Shown: positions 11,620 to 23,692, counted from the first letter of the stretch. The stretch is DNA of 64,000 bases from Pseudomonas sp. JQ170C (GCF_035581345.1 NZ_CP141608.1:496001-560000); one strand, 5' to 3'. Notes: a model not told the origin generated them from the sequence alone. Made by a program: numbers and translations.

Positions 11620-11623
<4 letters not shown>
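10637..11623 (+). CDS. Secreted phytase-like esterase domain protein
   Basis: Exported protein of 328 residues with a signal peptide (MIRLLLAAVLGVFALSSQA, cleavage before APWPELK). It resembles the esterase-like activity of phytase family, a predicted beta-propeller; recognisable segments are LSGLALCKGELWAVSDRDDDLLYR, GGDLDFEAITCDAAGNRYVVSE, FEGLAVNPAGDRLWLAAE and the C-terminal IGVDNNGATRNDGESRPVVWRF (each quoted only in part). Substrate unknown. The TTG start at 10637 overlaps the parE stop by four bases (TTGA), implying translational coupling, and its own stop overlaps the next gene the same way. Confidence 0.8.
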
Positions 11624-14407
<2,784 letters not shown>

Positions 14408-14420
14408 GCCGGTTTAGAGA

Positions 14421-14452
14421 CCCCGAATGGGTAATTTCGCGCCCGTTCGGGG
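14421..14452 (+). terminator. Hairpin after parC
   Basis: CCCCGAATGGG (14421-14431) pairs with CCCGTTCGGGG (14442-14452) apart from one G:T wobble. No clear U-run follows, so it may attenuate or protect the 3-prime end rather than terminate fully. Confidence 0.45.
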
Positions 14453-14580
14453 TTGAAACACTGGAGTCGAACCGCTATTTCGCGGATGATAGGCGCCTTG
14501 CGGCATCAGCGTGGCTGTGTGCCCGAACGAATCTATATGAGTATCACTGCGGTTTGCCTTGTGGCGGCCGCCTGGATGGG

Positions 14581-15291
14581 ATGATGAAATTTCTGCGCCT
14601 TCCGTTTGTTCTGCTGCTCAGTGGCGTACTCGGACTGGCCGGTTGCAGCATGCACCAGCCGGTATCCCTGTATCAGCTCGACAGTGGTGAGCCTGGCCAG
14701 CCCAAGCAAAGTGCGGGCATGGCCGTCGTGCTCGGCCCGGTGTCGGTTGCCGATTACCTGCAGCGCGAAACCCTGCTTCAGCGTCAAGCCGATGGAAGCC
14801 TGACCGCGGCGACCGATGGCCGTTGGGCTGGCAGCCTGTCGGCAGACATCGATCAGTTGCTGGTACGCCAATTGGCCTGGCGCCTGGACAGCCAGCGCGT
14901 AGTGCTCGCGCCGGGCAACACGGGCTTCACGCCGGATGTACAGGTGCTGTTGTCGATCACTCGACTGGACTCCGGTGCCAACCAGCCGGCGGTGCTTGAT
15001 GCCCAGTGGCGCCTGCTGGATCGCCGTGGCCAGGTCCGCGACAACCGCATTGTCCACTTGGAACAGCAGCACCAGGGCAGCGCAGCAGCGCAGGTACAGG
15101 CCCAGGGCCAATTGCTGCAAAAGCTGGCCGAACAACTGAGCATTGCCCTCAAGCCGCTGGCCAACCAGCCGCCGATCGCTGAAGAGCAACCGAAGAAGGC
15201 CGCGCCGGTGCAAGTGCGCAAAGAACCGGAGAAGCCAAAGATTCCATTGGCTACGCCAATTCGCACTGATATGGAAGTTTTCCGCTTCTAA
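14581..15291 (+). CDS. PqiC-like ABC-transport auxiliary lipoprotein
   Basis: Lipoprotein of 236 residues with a signal sequence ending in LAGC (lipidated Cys near residue 21) and the ABC_trans_aux fold seen in PqiC/YmbA: GMAVVLGPVSVADYL, DQLLVRQLAWRLDSQRVVL and YQLDSGEP near the N-terminus. PqiC works with PqiA/PqiB in lipid traffic between inner and outer membranes, but no pqiA or pqiB is beside this gene, so partnership is unproven. The C-terminus is Pro/Lys-rich (residues about 195-225). ATG 14581 and ATG 14584 are both possible; both follow GGATGGG. A strong terminator follows. Confidence 0.82.
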   Translation: MMKFLRLPFVLLLSGVLGLAGCSMHQPVSLYQLDSGEPGQPKQSAGMAVVLGPVSVADYLQRETLLQRQADGSLTAATDGRWAGSLSADIDQLLVRQLAWRLDSQRVVLAPGNTGFTPDVQVLLSITRLDSGANQPAVLDAQWRLLDRRGQVRDNRIVHLEQQHQGSAAAQVQAQGQLLQKLAEQLSIALKPLANQPPIAEEQPKKAAPVQVRKEPEKPKIPLATPIRTDMEVFRF

Positions 15292-15303
15292 GTCATCAGG
15301 TAC

Positions 15304-15333
15304 AAAAAAGCCCGCAGCGATGCGGGCTTTTTT
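15304..15333 (+). terminator. Rho-independent terminator
   Basis: AAAAAAGCCCGCAGCGATGC followed by GGGCTTTTTT forms a GC-rich stem with a T-run, 12 bases after the PqiC-like gene. The A-run on the other side means it could also stop minus-strand transcripts coming from the AhpA-like gene. Confidence 0.88.
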
Positions 15334-15432
15334 ATTGGGTCTGTCGCGTAGCCGCTGCCGAGGAACGAGGCTGTGATCGACTGCGCAGCAGTCGCCATCC
15401 CGTCCCCCAAGCGGACACGCCGCGATGGGGTA

Positions 15433-16932
15433 TCAGCTCTTGACCCGACGCTCGTGCATCCGCGCCAGTTGGCGCTCAAGCATCGACGGGTAGGGCTCCA
15501 TCAGGCGCTCCACGCAGCAGGCACCCTCGGGGCTTGCGATAGGACGGATACGGGCACGCTGGCGGATCAGGGCGTCATCGCTGATCTTGCGCTCCACCAG
15601 GAGCAGGTTGCGGCTGTGTTGCGACAGGGCCAGGGCGTCCTGGGCCTTCTCGGTCAACAGCAGGTCGATCTGGCTCATGCCGTCCAGGCCTTCACCCAGT
15701 GCCAGGCCCAGCTGCAGTTGCAAGGTGATGCCACTGTCGGCTACCTCGATCTGCAGGGCGTGACCCAGGGCGCGCAGCAGCTCGCCGCAGCAGATGGCAT
15801 TGGTGAGGTAATCCTCGCCGCTGTCCTGCTTGTGGAACAGCATCAGGGTACTGCCGTCGTTGAGGGTGTGCACTTCGCTTTCATACAGTGACGCGGCCTG
15901 GTCGAGGCAGTCGCGATAGCGCTCCAGCAGTTCGGTCAGGCGAGCTCGCGGCAGGCGGCGCAGCTGTTCCTGGGAGCCCAGTTGTACCGCCAGTACGGCG
16001 CTGGCCTGAGGCTCACGCTTGGCGGGTGGAGTGGCAGGTTGCGGGGCGTCGTCGTGTTCTTCGTCGAGCAGGTCGGCAAACGCGTCGTCGTTTTCATCGT
16101 CGTCCGCTACCGGCGTGCTCGCCTTGGTCACCGCTGGGGCTTCGTCGAAGCTTGGGTCGCGCAGGTTGCGAACCTTGAACTCAGGCTCATCGTCGTCGAG
16201 GTGTTCTTCTTCGACTTCTTCCGGCTCGATTTCCCGTGGGGGTGGTGCCAGGCGGGCGTGCAGCTGGCGCGCCAGGTCACCGATTTCGTCCTGGCGCTCG
16301 ATCGCCGGGGTGAATTCGTTGATGTCGCGCAGCCAGACCCGCAGTTGCAGCAGGGGCGTAGAGATGAAGCGCCCCAGGCGCAGGCTCATGGCCAGGGCCA
16401 GGGCCAGCAGAATACCGGCAAGGATGCCCATGCTCTGCAGGCTGATGGTAAGCGGTTGCTGGAACTGGCTCATGTCCAGGCTGATACGCAGTTGGCCTGC
16501 GGTCACATCCTGAAAGGTAATCTTGGTCTGGTACAGGCCTTCAGCCTCGCCCAGCAGGCCGTTTTTCGGGCGCTGGCCGGCTTCGGCGAGGATCCGGTTG
16601 TCGACGCTGTAGATGGCGGCATGGGCGACCAGCGGGTTTTTCACCAGATTGCCCAGCAGGACATTGAGGCTGAGGATGTCGTTGGACACCAGCAGCTCGG
16701 TCGCCGAGGTTGCGGTCTGCGTGGTCAGGCTCTGCCCAAGGGCATCGGCCTGTTCATGCATGGCCTGCTTGAACTGCAAGCCCATCACGCAGGCATAGAT
16801 CACCAGGGCCAGTGCTACCAGGAACACGTTATGGCAGGCGATCCGCAGCGCAAGCGGCACACGGCGTTGGCGCAGCGCATGAAAAATCAGCAGGAAGAAG
16901 TTGTCGGTCTTAACGGGCGTGGGCCGGTTCAC
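15433..16932 (-). CDS. AhpA/YtjB family membrane protein
   Basis: Inner-membrane protein of 499 residues with two membrane segments (about 26-50 and 165-190) flanking a periplasmic loop, then a HAMP-like stretch (LQLRVWLRDINEFTPAIERQ), a very acidic linker (about residues 235-315, rich in Glu and Asp) and a C-terminal globular domain resembling a degenerate nucleotide-cyclase/GGDEF-like fold. The family is named from YtjB/SmpA, encoded next to serB in enterobacteria, and it is likewise divergent from serB here. Function unknown. The GTG at 16932 (MNRPTPVKTD when initiated) is chosen from similarity to other pseudomonads; a start 18 codons upstream is possible. Confidence 0.8.
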   Translation of the reverse strand: MNRPTPVKTDNFFLLIFHALRQRRVPLALRIACHNVFLVALALVIYACVMGLQFKQAMHEQADALGQSLTTQTATSATELLVSNDILSLNVLLGNLVKNPLVAHAAIYSVDNRILAEAGQRPKNGLLGEAEGLYQTKITFQDVTAGQLRISLDMSQFQQPLTISLQSMGILAGILLALALAMSLRLGRFISTPLLQLRVWLRDINEFTPAIERQDEIGDLARQLHARLAPPPREIEPEEVEEEHLDDDEPEFKVRNLRDPSFDEAPAVTKASTPVADDDENDDAFADLLDEEHDDAPQPATPPAKREPQASAVLAVQLGSQEQLRRLPRARLTELLERYRDCLDQAASLYESEVHTLNDGSTLMLFHKQDSGEDYLTNAICCGELLRALGHALQIEVADSGITLQLQLGLALGEGLDGMSQIDLLLTEKAQDALALSQHSRNLLLVERKISDDALIRQRARIRPIASPEGACCVERLMEPYPSMLERQLARMHERRVKS

Positions 16933-17066
16933 AGAGCGCGGCTCTTTATGTCGGAGAAGTTGCTGCGCAGTATAGCGAGCGCTCAAGGGGCGGCAAAGTA
17001 TCGGCTGCGCCCGATGGTCTGTGAAAATCGGTAGAATGTGCTTTTTTCTACGAGTCGGAGCCCGTC

Positions 17067-18281
17067 TTGCGCGAAATCGTTCTGATTAACATCACCGGTG
17101 AGGACCGCCCCGGTCTCACTGCGGCCATCACCGGTGTTCTGGCCCAGGGTGGTGTGAACATCCTCGACATCGGTCAGGCGGTGATTCATGACACCCTGTC
17201 TTTCGGCATCCTGGTGGAGATCCCGGATACCGAGAAGGCCTCCTCGGTGTTGAAAAACATCCTGTTCGCGGGCTACGAACTCGATCAGCAGGTCCGTTTC
17301 ACGCCAGTTTCCGAAGCCGATTACCAGAGCTGGGTCGAAGGCCAGGGCAAAGCCCGCCACATCGTCACCCTGCTGACCCGCAAGGTGACTGCCGAGCAGT
17401 TGCAGCGTGTCAGCTCGATTACCGCCAAGTACGGCCTGAACATCGACCACATCGACCGCCTGTCCGGGCGTGTGGCGCTGGACACGCCGGTTGACCAGGG
17501 CAAGGGCTGCATCGAGTTCTCCGTGCGCGGCGAGCCCGCTGACCCGCAGGCGCTGCGCGCCGAGTTCCTGAGCGTGGCCCAGGAGCTGAACGTCGATATC
17601 GCTTTCCAGCAGGATTCGCTGTTCCGCCGCAACCGTCGCCTGGCGGTGTTCGACATGGACTCGACGCTGATCGAGGCCGAGGTGATTGACGAACTGGCCA
17701 AGGCCGCCGGCGTTGGAGAGCAGGTTTCGGAAATCACCGAGCGCGCCATGCGTGGCGAACTGGACTTCCGTGCCAGCTTCAAGGAGCGCCTGGCCTTGCT
17801 CAAGGGGCTGGACGTCGGTGTGCTGGACGAGATCGGTGCCTCGCTGCGCCTGACCGAAGGCGCCGAAACCCTGTTCGCCGAGCTCAAGCGCCTGGGCTAC
17901 AAGACGGCGATTCTGTCGGGTGGCTTTACCTACTTTGCCAAGCAACTGCAGGCCAAGCTGGGCATCGACTACGTCTTTGCCAACGAGCTGGAAGTGGTTG
18001 ACGGCAAGGTGACCGGTGTCGCGGTCGAACCGATTGTCGACGCCCAGCGCAAGGCCGACCTGCTTGGAGAGCTGGCGCGCAAGGAAGGATTGCAGATGGA
18101 GCAGACCATTGCCGTAGGCGATGGCGCCAACGACCTGCCGATGCTGGCTATTGCCGGTCTGGGCGTAGCGTTCCGTGCCAAGCCGCTGGTCAAGCAGTCG
18201 GCCAAGCAGGCGATTTCGACCCTGGGGCTGGACGGTGTGTTGTACCTGTTGGGCTTCCGGGATCGTGACGGTCGCGCCTGA
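17067..18281 (+). CDS. serB: Phosphoserine phosphatase SerB
   Basis: Last step of serine synthesis: hydrolysis of phosphoserine. The 404-residue protein has two N-terminal ACT-type domains (residues about 1-75 and 90-165) and a C-terminal HAD domain with nucleophile motif FDMDSTLIEAE (Asp196 and Asp198), SGGFTYFAKQL and GDGANDLPML. The TTG start at 17067 is used because GAG of CGGAGCC sits upstream and the first ACT strand (REIVLINITGEDRPG) begins immediately. ACT domains may allow feedback by an amino acid. It diverges from the AhpA-like gene, the same pairing as in enterobacteria. Confidence 0.96.
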   Translation: MREIVLINITGEDRPGLTAAITGVLAQGGVNILDIGQAVIHDTLSFGILVEIPDTEKASSVLKNILFAGYELDQQVRFTPVSEADYQSWVEGQGKARHIVTLLTRKVTAEQLQRVSSITAKYGLNIDHIDRLSGRVALDTPVDQGKGCIEFSVRGEPADPQALRAEFLSVAQELNVDIAFQQDSLFRRNRRLAVFDMDSTLIEAEVIDELAKAAGVGEQVSEITERAMRGELDFRASFKERLALLKGLDVGVLDEIGASLRLTEGAETLFAELKRLGYKTAILSGGFTYFAKQLQAKLGIDYVFANELEVVDGKVTGVAVEPIVDAQRKADLLGELARKEGLQMEQTIAVGDGANDLPMLAIAGLGVAFRAKPLVKQSAKQAISTLGLDGVLYLLGFRDRDGRA

Positions 18282-18288
18282 CCCCTGA

Positions 18289-18309
18289 ATCGCGGGCTTG
18301 CCCCGCGAT
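18289..18309. repeat. Single REP core after serB
   Basis: ATCGCGGGCTTGCCCCGCGAT is a near-palindromic 21-base REP core lacking its usual inverted partner. It lies between the serB stop and the terminator. Confidence 0.75.
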
Positions 18310-18312
18310 AAG

Positions 18313-18346
18313 GCAAAAAAAAGCCCGCATCGCTGCGGGCTTTTTC
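18313..18346. terminator. Bidirectional terminator between serB and psd
   Basis: A-run, stem AAGCCCGCATCGCTGCGGGC and T-run make a terminator usable in both directions between convergent serB and psd. Confidence 0.9.
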
Positions 18347-18350
18347 ATGC

Positions 18351-19214
18351 TCAAGCCTGGGCTGGCATCGCCAGGCCCTGGCCCATGCTCACCGCAGACC
18401 CTGCGCCGAGCGTTTCAGCCCACTTGACCTGATCCGGCCCGAACAGCACGACGGCGGTCGAACCCAGTTTGAAGCGGCCCAGTTCCGCACCTTTTTCCAG
18501 GTGGATCGGCGCGCGGCTGGCTTCGTCGTAACGGAAGGTCTTGAGCTCACGCTTGGGTGGTGTTACCAGGCCAGCCCAGACGGTCTCGATCGAGGCGACG
18601 ATCATTGCGCCCACCAGCACCACGGCCATCGGGCCGCGCTCGGTGTCGAACAGGCAAACCACGCGCTCGTTGCGGGCAAACAGCTCTGGCACGTTTTCGG
18701 CCGTGGTCTGGTTGACCGAGAACAGGCGGCCCGGCACGTAGATCATTTCGCGCAGGGTGCCGGCCAGCGGCATGTGCACCCGGTGGTAGTCCTTGGGCGA
18801 CAGGTAGATGGTGGCGAATTCGCCGCCCATGAACGGCGCAGCATTGGCCGGATCGCCGCCCAGCAGTTCCTGGGCGCTGAAGCTGTGACCCTTGGCCTGG
18901 AAAATGCGGCCGTGCTCGATCGGGCCGAGCTGGCTGACGGCACCGTCGGCCGGGCAGAGGATGGCCCCGGGGGTTTCATCCAGCGGGCGCGCACCGGGCT
19001 TCAGGGCGCGGGTGAAGAAGGCGTTGAAGTGTTCATAGGCGGTGACGTCCTCGACCAGGGCCTGGGACATGTCGACCTGGTAGCGCTTGGCGAACCAGGT
19101 GGTGAACGCATTCTTGAACCAGCGCACGCGGCACTCGGCAATGCAGCCGGCCAGGCGCGACAGCAGGTGATGCGGCAGCAGATACTGGCTGATGATAAAC
19201 AAGCGGGATTTCAT
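18351..19214 (-). CDS. psd: Phosphatidylserine decarboxylase proenzyme
   Basis: Inner-membrane enzyme that makes phosphatidylethanolamine from phosphatidylserine, using a pyruvoyl group formed by self-cleavage. The 287-residue proenzyme contains the autoprocessing motif LGST with Ser252 becoming the pyruvoyl residue, so the chains are about 251 and 36 residues. Other conserved parts are [23 protein letters not shown] and [13 protein letters not shown] with the catalytic-site histidines. ATG 19214 follows AAGGAAACCC. It lies 17 bases downstream of rhdA and probably shares its transcript. Confidence 0.96.
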   Translation of the reverse strand: MKSRLFIISQYLLPHHLLSRLAGCIAECRVRWFKNAFTTWFAKRYQVDMSQALVEDVTAYEHFNAFFTRALKPGARPLDETPGAILCPADGAVSQLGPIEHGRIFQAKGHSFSAQELLGGDPANAAPFMGGEFATIYLSPKDYHRVHMPLAGTLREMIYVPGRLFSVNQTTAENVPELFARNERVVCLFDTERGPMAVVLVGAMIVASIETVWAGLVTPPKRELKTFRYDEASRAPIHLEKGAELGRFKLGSTAVVLFGPDQVKWAETLGAGSAVSMGQGLAMPAQA

Positions 19215-19231
19215 TGGGTTTCCTTGATTCT

Positions 19232-20041
19232 TCAATGTTCTACAGGCGTGTCCGGGTGGTTGCCCCATTCGCCCCAAGAGCCGGCGTAGGCCTTGACCCG
19301 CGGGTAGCCCAGGGCCTTGGCTACCAGGTAGGTAAAGCCGGAACGGTGATGAGTCTGGCAGTGGGTGACCACTTCCTTGTCTTTGCTGATGCCCAGCTGT
19401 TCGAGGATTTCGGGCATGTCCTTGCGAATGCGCAGGTGATCGTTCAGGTCCATGCCGGCAGTCCACTCGAAGTTGACCGCGCCAGGAATGTGCCCGCCTT
19501 TGGCAGCCAGCACCTTGTCGCCGCGGTATTCGGCGGGGCTTCGGGCATCCCAGATAGCAAGGTCATCGGCACCGAGGCGGCTTTGCAGGTACTCGCGCGT
19601 CGCCGTGGGGTCTTCGTGCAGGGTCAGGCTGACCGCTCCTCCAGCACTCGCAGGTACGTCGGTGCTGAGGTTGTTTGCGGGCCATGCCTGGGCGCCACCA
19701 TTGAGGTAGTGGTAGCGCTTGTGGCCGATCACATCGAGCAGCCAGATAAAACGCCCGGCCCAGCCACCGCCTTCGTCGTCATACACCACGTACACGGCAT
19801 TGGCGTTGTGCCCCAGTTCGCCGAACAGTTTTTCCAGGTCGGCCTTGGCCGGCAGCAAGCCCGGCGCCGGTGGTTGACCCCACTGGGTGCGCTTGGGGTC
19901 GACGAAGCGTGCCCCGGGGATATGGCCACTGCCATAGCGATTGGCGCTGGTCAGGTCGACCAGGATCAACTCTGGCGCATCAAGCCGGGCTTGCAGGTCT
20001 ACCGGCTCAATTACCAGGGGCAAGCCAGAAAAATCAGTCAT
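19232..20041 (-). CDS. rhdA: Thiosulfate sulfurtransferase (rhodanese) RhdA
   Basis: Tandem-domain rhodanese of 269 residues that moves sulfane sulfur from thiosulfate to cyanide or other acceptors. The N-terminal domain is inactive; the C-terminal domain carries the catalytic loop CQTHHRS with Cys228. That loop is the one described for Azotobacter vinelandii RhdA and differs from the CRKGVTA-type loops of vertebrate rhodanese, implying a different acceptor preference. Conserved entry segments are [13 protein letters not shown] and [12 protein letters not shown]. The ATG at 20041 has GGAGACTCTGG upstream. It sits upstream of psd, the arrangement known from P. aeruginosa. Confidence 0.93.
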   Translation of the reverse strand: MTDFSGLPLVIEPVDLQARLDAPELILVDLTSANRYGSGHIPGARFVDPKRTQWGQPPAPGLLPAKADLEKLFGELGHNANAVYVVYDDEGGGWAGRFIWLLDVIGHKRYHYLNGGAQAWPANNLSTDVPASAGGAVSLTLHEDPTATREYLQSRLGADDLAIWDARSPAEYRGDKVLAAKGGHIPGAVNFEWTAGMDLNDHLRIRKDMPEILEQLGISKDKEVVTHCQTHHRSGFTYLVAKALGYPRVKAYAGSWGEWGNHPDTPVEH

Positions 20042-20087
20042 CCAGAGTCTCCATGTCAGGGCAGAGGGGGCGATTGTAGCGCATGGG

Positions 20088-21623
20088 TCAGGCGCTGCGG
20101 TGGCTGAAGGTGGTCAGGGCTCGTTCGATGCATTGTGCGGTTTTGCCAAAGGCCTGCACGCTGACGTCGGCCAGCGGTTTGCCGCTTTGGTCAGCCGCCA
20201 GCAGCATCACGACCCGGCCATTGCTGGAGAGTGAACGTAGCAGCAGGTGTTCACTGCGAAACAGTGCGTACAGGCCCGGTGGCAGCAGTGGCGAGAATTG
20301 CGCCTGGTTCTCGGGTGTCAGGCGCAGTTGCGCAGCCTTGCTCATCAGGCGCTGCAGCAATTTGTTGTGTTCGATCGACAGCACAAGGCTTGCAGCCTCT
20401 GGTGGCAGCCCGGCCAGTTGATGAACCCGCAACACGGTCTGCTGATTGTCGGTCATCAATAGCACCACCCGCTGCAGACCGCAGGCCACCAGGGCGTCAC
20501 GGGCCTGGGTGGTCAAGTGGAGGGCATTGGTGAAGGGGCTGGGTTCGGCCAGCAACTGTGCGCAGAGCTTGCGCCAGGTGCCCAGAGCCTGGGCCGAGGG
20601 CGGCGAGGGTGCGACCTGGCCGGGATGCAGGCGCTGCTGGTCCCAGGGCCACAGCAACGCTTCAGCCGGGTGGAACAACTGGGCGCAGGGATGCTTGCGG
20701 GCGCTGATGGCGGCCTGCTGGTGAACCATTTGCTGGACGTCGTCCAGAGACGTCTGCAGGTACAAGCTGCAAAGCATTTGCCAGCGCAGGACGTGGCCGG
20801 TGGTCCAGCCCACTTGTGCGGCAAGTGCCAGGCCATTGGCCAACAGCACGGTGTTGGAGGGTTGGTTGAACCAGCGTCGCAATGTTGGCTGCTCGTCCAG
20901 GTACTGCTGTTGGTGCAGGTTGTTCTGATCGCGGGCGATGTGCAGGGCCCGGGCCAGTAATCGACGTTCATCCTGGAGCAGGTGATAGCCGCGGGTAACC
21001 CACTCCGGCAGGCGCCAATGCTCGGCCAGGGCCTTGCACAGGCTCAGCACACGCACACCAAACAACTCTTGTTCCACCCGCCGCGCCGATTCGCCCTTGT
21101 GTACCACCCGTAGCTCCCAGTCTTCGAGCAGTTTGGGGTGGGTCAGGGCCAGGGGCCACAGGGGCGAGAGGAATAGCAGGCTGCCCCAGTGGATCTCTTG
21201 CCAAAGCCGCGCCAGGCGACTGGCGAACAGGCCGTTGGCCTGCTGGCTGGCGTGTTGGCTGACCAGCTGCAACTGACGCAGGGTCGGGGCGATCTCTTGT
21301 TCGGGAAGTACAGGCAGGCGTTCCAGCAGCGCTGTCGTACGTGCCAGCCCCAGTCGGTTGAGGGCAACCTCCAGGCTTTCGGCGGGCTCGCCGAGGCTGG
21401 TGTTGGTGTGGTGATTGGCCTCGCGCATCACACTGAGCACCAGGGCCGGGCTTCCCTGCATCAACTCGGCGATGTCGCGCAACGAGCGGCGGCTGTCGGC
21501 CATCGCCGCTTTTACCCGCTCGTAACTGGCCTGCGGAATCGGCAGGCGAACGCTGTCGAGCAACTTGACCCAGGCATCGAGTGATTGTGGTGTTTGACTT
21601 GGCACGGTGGCTTCAATAGGCAT
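20088..21623 (-). CDS. HDOD domain protein
   Basis: Cytoplasmic protein of 511 residues. The N-terminal part (about 20-280) is an HDOD-type regulatory domain, which is an HD-related fold lacking phosphohydrolase residues (SPALVLSVMREANHH, LNRLGLARTTALLERLP). The C-terminal part (about 340-505) resembles a GAF-like sensor (RVVLLMTDNQQTVLRVHQLAG, GRVVMLLAADQSGKPLADVS quoted in part). No output enzyme domain is visible. HDOD proteins act in signalling, often around motility, and motA-motB diverge from it with 130 bases between the starts; a regulatory link is only inferred. Confidence 0.82.
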   Translation of the reverse strand: MPIEATVPSQTPQSLDAWVKLLDSVRLPIPQASYERVKAAMADSRRSLRDIAELMQGSPALVLSVMREANHHTNTSLGEPAESLEVALNRLGLARTTALLERLPVLPEQEIAPTLRQLQLVSQHASQQANGLFASRLARLWQEIHWGSLLFLSPLWPLALTHPKLLEDWELRVVHKGESARRVEQELFGVRVLSLCKALAEHWRLPEWVTRGYHLLQDERRLLARALHIARDQNNLHQQQYLDEQPTLRRWFNQPSNTVLLANGLALAAQVGWTTGHVLRWQMLCSLYLQTSLDDVQQMVHQQAAISARKHPCAQLFHPAEALLWPWDQQRLHPGQVAPSPPSAQALGTWRKLCAQLLAEPSPFTNALHLTTQARDALVACGLQRVVLLMTDNQQTVLRVHQLAGLPPEAASLVLSIEHNKLLQRLMSKAAQLRLTPENQAQFSPLLPPGLYALFRSEHLLLRSLSSNGRVVMLLAADQSGKPLADVSVQAFGKTAQCIERALTTFSHRSA

Positions 21624-21661
21624 GCTGGAGGGGGGCGAACTGGTTTTTCGCCTTGACTGAC

Positions 21662-21688
21662 TATAGTCTGGCGCAGATCTGCCGATAA
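21662..21688 (+). promoter_or_regulatory. FliA (sigma28) promoter upstream of motA
   Basis: TATAGTCT (21662-21669), 11 bases, then GCCGATAA (21681-21688). This matches the flagellar sigma28 consensus TAAAGTTT-N11-GCCGATAA at 14 of 16 positions with exact spacing, 66 bases upstream of motA, giving late flagellar expression. Confidence 0.85.
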
Positions 21689-21753
21689 GTAGAAGAAGAG
21701 ATTTAATAACTTCCGCTCACGACCCCGACCACGACTGCAAGTGCTTTCTACCT

Positions 21754-22605
21754 ATGGCTAAAATTATCGGCATCATCGTCGTATTCGCGAGCGTGCTCGG
21801 CGGATATGTTCTCTCTCACGGCAAGATTGCGGCGCTGATCCAGCCTTTTGAAGTGCTGATCATTGGCGGTGCGGCTTTTGGTGCGTTCCTTCAGGCGAAC
21901 CCGGGTTACATGACCATGCATGTAATCAAGAAGTCCCTGAAAATGTTCGGTACGCGCTTTACCCACACCTTCTATATAGAAGTGCTGGGGCTGGTCTACG
22001 AGATTCTCAACAAGAGTCGGCGCGAAGGCATGATGGCGATCGAAGCCGATATCGAAGACGCCGCTGCCAGTCCTATTTTTGCCAAGTACCCGGCGGTGCT
22101 GGGCGATGAGCGCATGACTGCGTACATCTGCGATTACCTGCGCATCATGTCCACCGGCAACATGGCACCGCACGAGCTCGAAGGCCTGTTCGACATGGAG
22201 TTGCTGAGCATGAAGGAAGAGCTTGAGCATCCCTCCCATGCCGTGACCGGCATTGCCGATGGCATGCCAGGCTTCGGTATTGTCGCGGCGGTACTGGGTA
22301 TCGTGGTGACCATGGCCTCCCTGGGTGATGGCGATCAACAGTCCATCGGCCTGCACGTGGGTGCGGCGCTGGTCGGTACCTTCTTCGGTATTCTTGCCGC
22401 GTACGGTTTCTTTGGTCCCCTGGCAACGGCCCTGCGCCAGGATGCCAAGGAAGAGCTGAATGTCTATGAAGCGATCAAGGCGTCACTGGTCGCCTCGGCG
22501 TCCGGCATGCCGCCGTCGCTGGCCGTAGAGTTCGGTCGCAAGGTGCTGTACCCGGCCCACCGTCCTAGCTTCTCCGAGCTGGAACAAGCGGTTCGCGGAC
22601 GCTGA
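21754..22605 (+). CDS. motA: Flagellar motor stator protein MotA
   Basis: Membrane half of the proton-driven stator, contacting the rotor. The 283-residue protein has four membrane segments (about 4-24, 33-52, 170-190 and 205-225) and the large cytoplasmic loop (residues 55-165) that meets FliG. The family segment GMPGFGIVAAVLGIVVTMASL holds the pore prolines, and HVGAALVGTFFGILAAYGF follows. It starts at ATG 21754 downstream of a FliA promoter and is followed after 3 bases by motB. Pseudomonads usually carry a second stator pair (MotCD) elsewhere; the sequence and its place beside psd and rsgA fit the MotAB set. Confidence 0.97.
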   Translation: MAKIIGIIVVFASVLGGYVLSHGKIAALIQPFEVLIIGGAAFGAFLQANPGYMTMHVIKKSLKMFGTRFTHTFYIEVLGLVYEILNKSRREGMMAIEADIEDAAASPIFAKYPAVLGDERMTAYICDYLRIMSTGNMAPHELEGLFDMELLSMKEELEHPSHAVTGIADGMPGFGIVAAVLGIVVTMASLGDGDQQSIGLHVGAALVGTFFGILAAYGFFGPLATALRQDAKEELNVYEAIKASLVASASGMPPSLAVEFGRKVLYPAHRPSFSELEQAVRGR

Positions 22606-22608
22606 GTC

Positions 22609-23625
22609 ATGGAGAACAATCAGCCCATTATCGTCAAGCGCATCAAGCGCTTTGGCGACGGCCACCACGGTGGCGCCTGGAAGATCGCCTTCGCTGACTT
22701 TGCCACGGCGATGATGGCGTTCTTCCTGGTGCTCTGGTTGCTGTCTACTGCCACGCCGGAACAGAAGATCGCCATTGCCGGCTACTTCAAGGACCCGATC
22801 GGCTTCTCGGAAAGCGGCACGCCCTACGTGATCGACCTGGGCGGCTCGCCCAAGCTTGCGCCGGAAAAGACCATCAACCCGGAAGAAAAGTCCGAGCACA
22901 CGCCCGACACCAGCATTCAGCTGGACAAGGAGCAGGTCGAGAGCATGGCCGAGCAGGTCGAGCGTGAGCGGCTTGAGCTGTTGCTGCAGGAGTTGCAGAA
23001 CAAGGTCGAGGAAAACCCGCAACTGCAGAAGTTCAAGGACCAGATTCTCTTCGAGATCACCCAAGATGGCCTGCGTATCCAGATCATGGATGCCGAGAAT
23101 CGGCCGATGTTCGATCTGGGCAGCGCACATTTGCAGCCTTACTTTGAAGACATTCTGTTGGCCATGGCCGATACCATCAAGGCAGTGCCCAACAAGATCA
23201 GCATCAGCGGCCATACCGATGCCAAGCCTTACTCCGGTACCGGCGAGTATGGCAACTGGGAGCTTTCGGCCAACCGTGCCAACGCGGCGCGTCGCGCACT
23301 GGTCGCCGGGGGCTACCCCGATACCCAGGTGGCACGCGTTGTCGGCTATGCCTCCTCGTCGCTGTTTGACCGGGCGAACCCGCTCAATCCGGTGAACCGG
23401 CGCATCGATATCATCGTGCTGACCAAAAAGGCCCAGCGCACCATCGAAGGTGAGCAGCCCCAGCCTCCAGCGCCTGAAAGCAGCCCGCCGGCCCCCGCCA
23501 CGCCTGCGCCTGCGGTGCCATCGCAAGCGGCACCCGAGGCCGAGCCGATGCAGCCGCGTGAGTTGCGCCAGAAGCTGAATATCTTCGAGGATGGCGTACT
23601 GAAGATGGATCAGAGCAAAGAGTGA
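22609..23625 (+). CDS. motB: Flagellar motor stator protein MotB
   Basis: Peptidoglycan-anchored stator half. The 338-residue protein has one N-terminal membrane segment (about 28-48) with the proton-carrying Asp30 in FADFATAMMAFFLVLWLL, an acidic plug/linker (about 90-145) and an OmpA-like peptidoglycan-binding domain (residues about 155-270: ISISGHTDAKPY, WELSANRANAARRAL, NPVNRRIDIIVL). The C-terminal tail (280-325) is Pro/Ala-rich. It starts 3 bases after motA, so both are made from the FliA-type promoter. Confidence 0.97.
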   Translation: MENNQPIIVKRIKRFGDGHHGGAWKIAFADFATAMMAFFLVLWLLSTATPEQKIAIAGYFKDPIGFSESGTPYVIDLGGSPKLAPEKTINPEEKSEHTPDTSIQLDKEQVESMAEQVERERLELLLQELQNKVEENPQLQKFKDQILFEITQDGLRIQIMDAENRPMFDLGSAHLQPYFEDILLAMADTIKAVPNKISISGHTDAKPYSGTGEYGNWELSANRANAARRALVAGGYPDTQVARVVGYASSSLFDRANPLNPVNRRIDIIVLTKKAQRTIEGEQPQPPAPESSPPAPATPAPAVPSQAAPEAEPMQPRELRQKLNIFEDGVLKMDQSKE

Positions 23626-23643
23626 TTCCGTTGTCTGATTGAA

Positions 23644-23678
23644 ACGCCCGTGTGCAGTGATGCCCACGGGCGTTGTGC
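23644..23678. terminator. Terminator-like hairpin between motB and the TIR gene
   Basis: ACGCCCGTG (23644-23652) pairs perfectly with CACGGGCGT (23665-23673), followed by TGTGCTTTAT. It lies between convergent genes; the T-rich tail is weak. Confidence 0.6.
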
Positions 23679-23692
23679 TTTATGGGGAAGGG

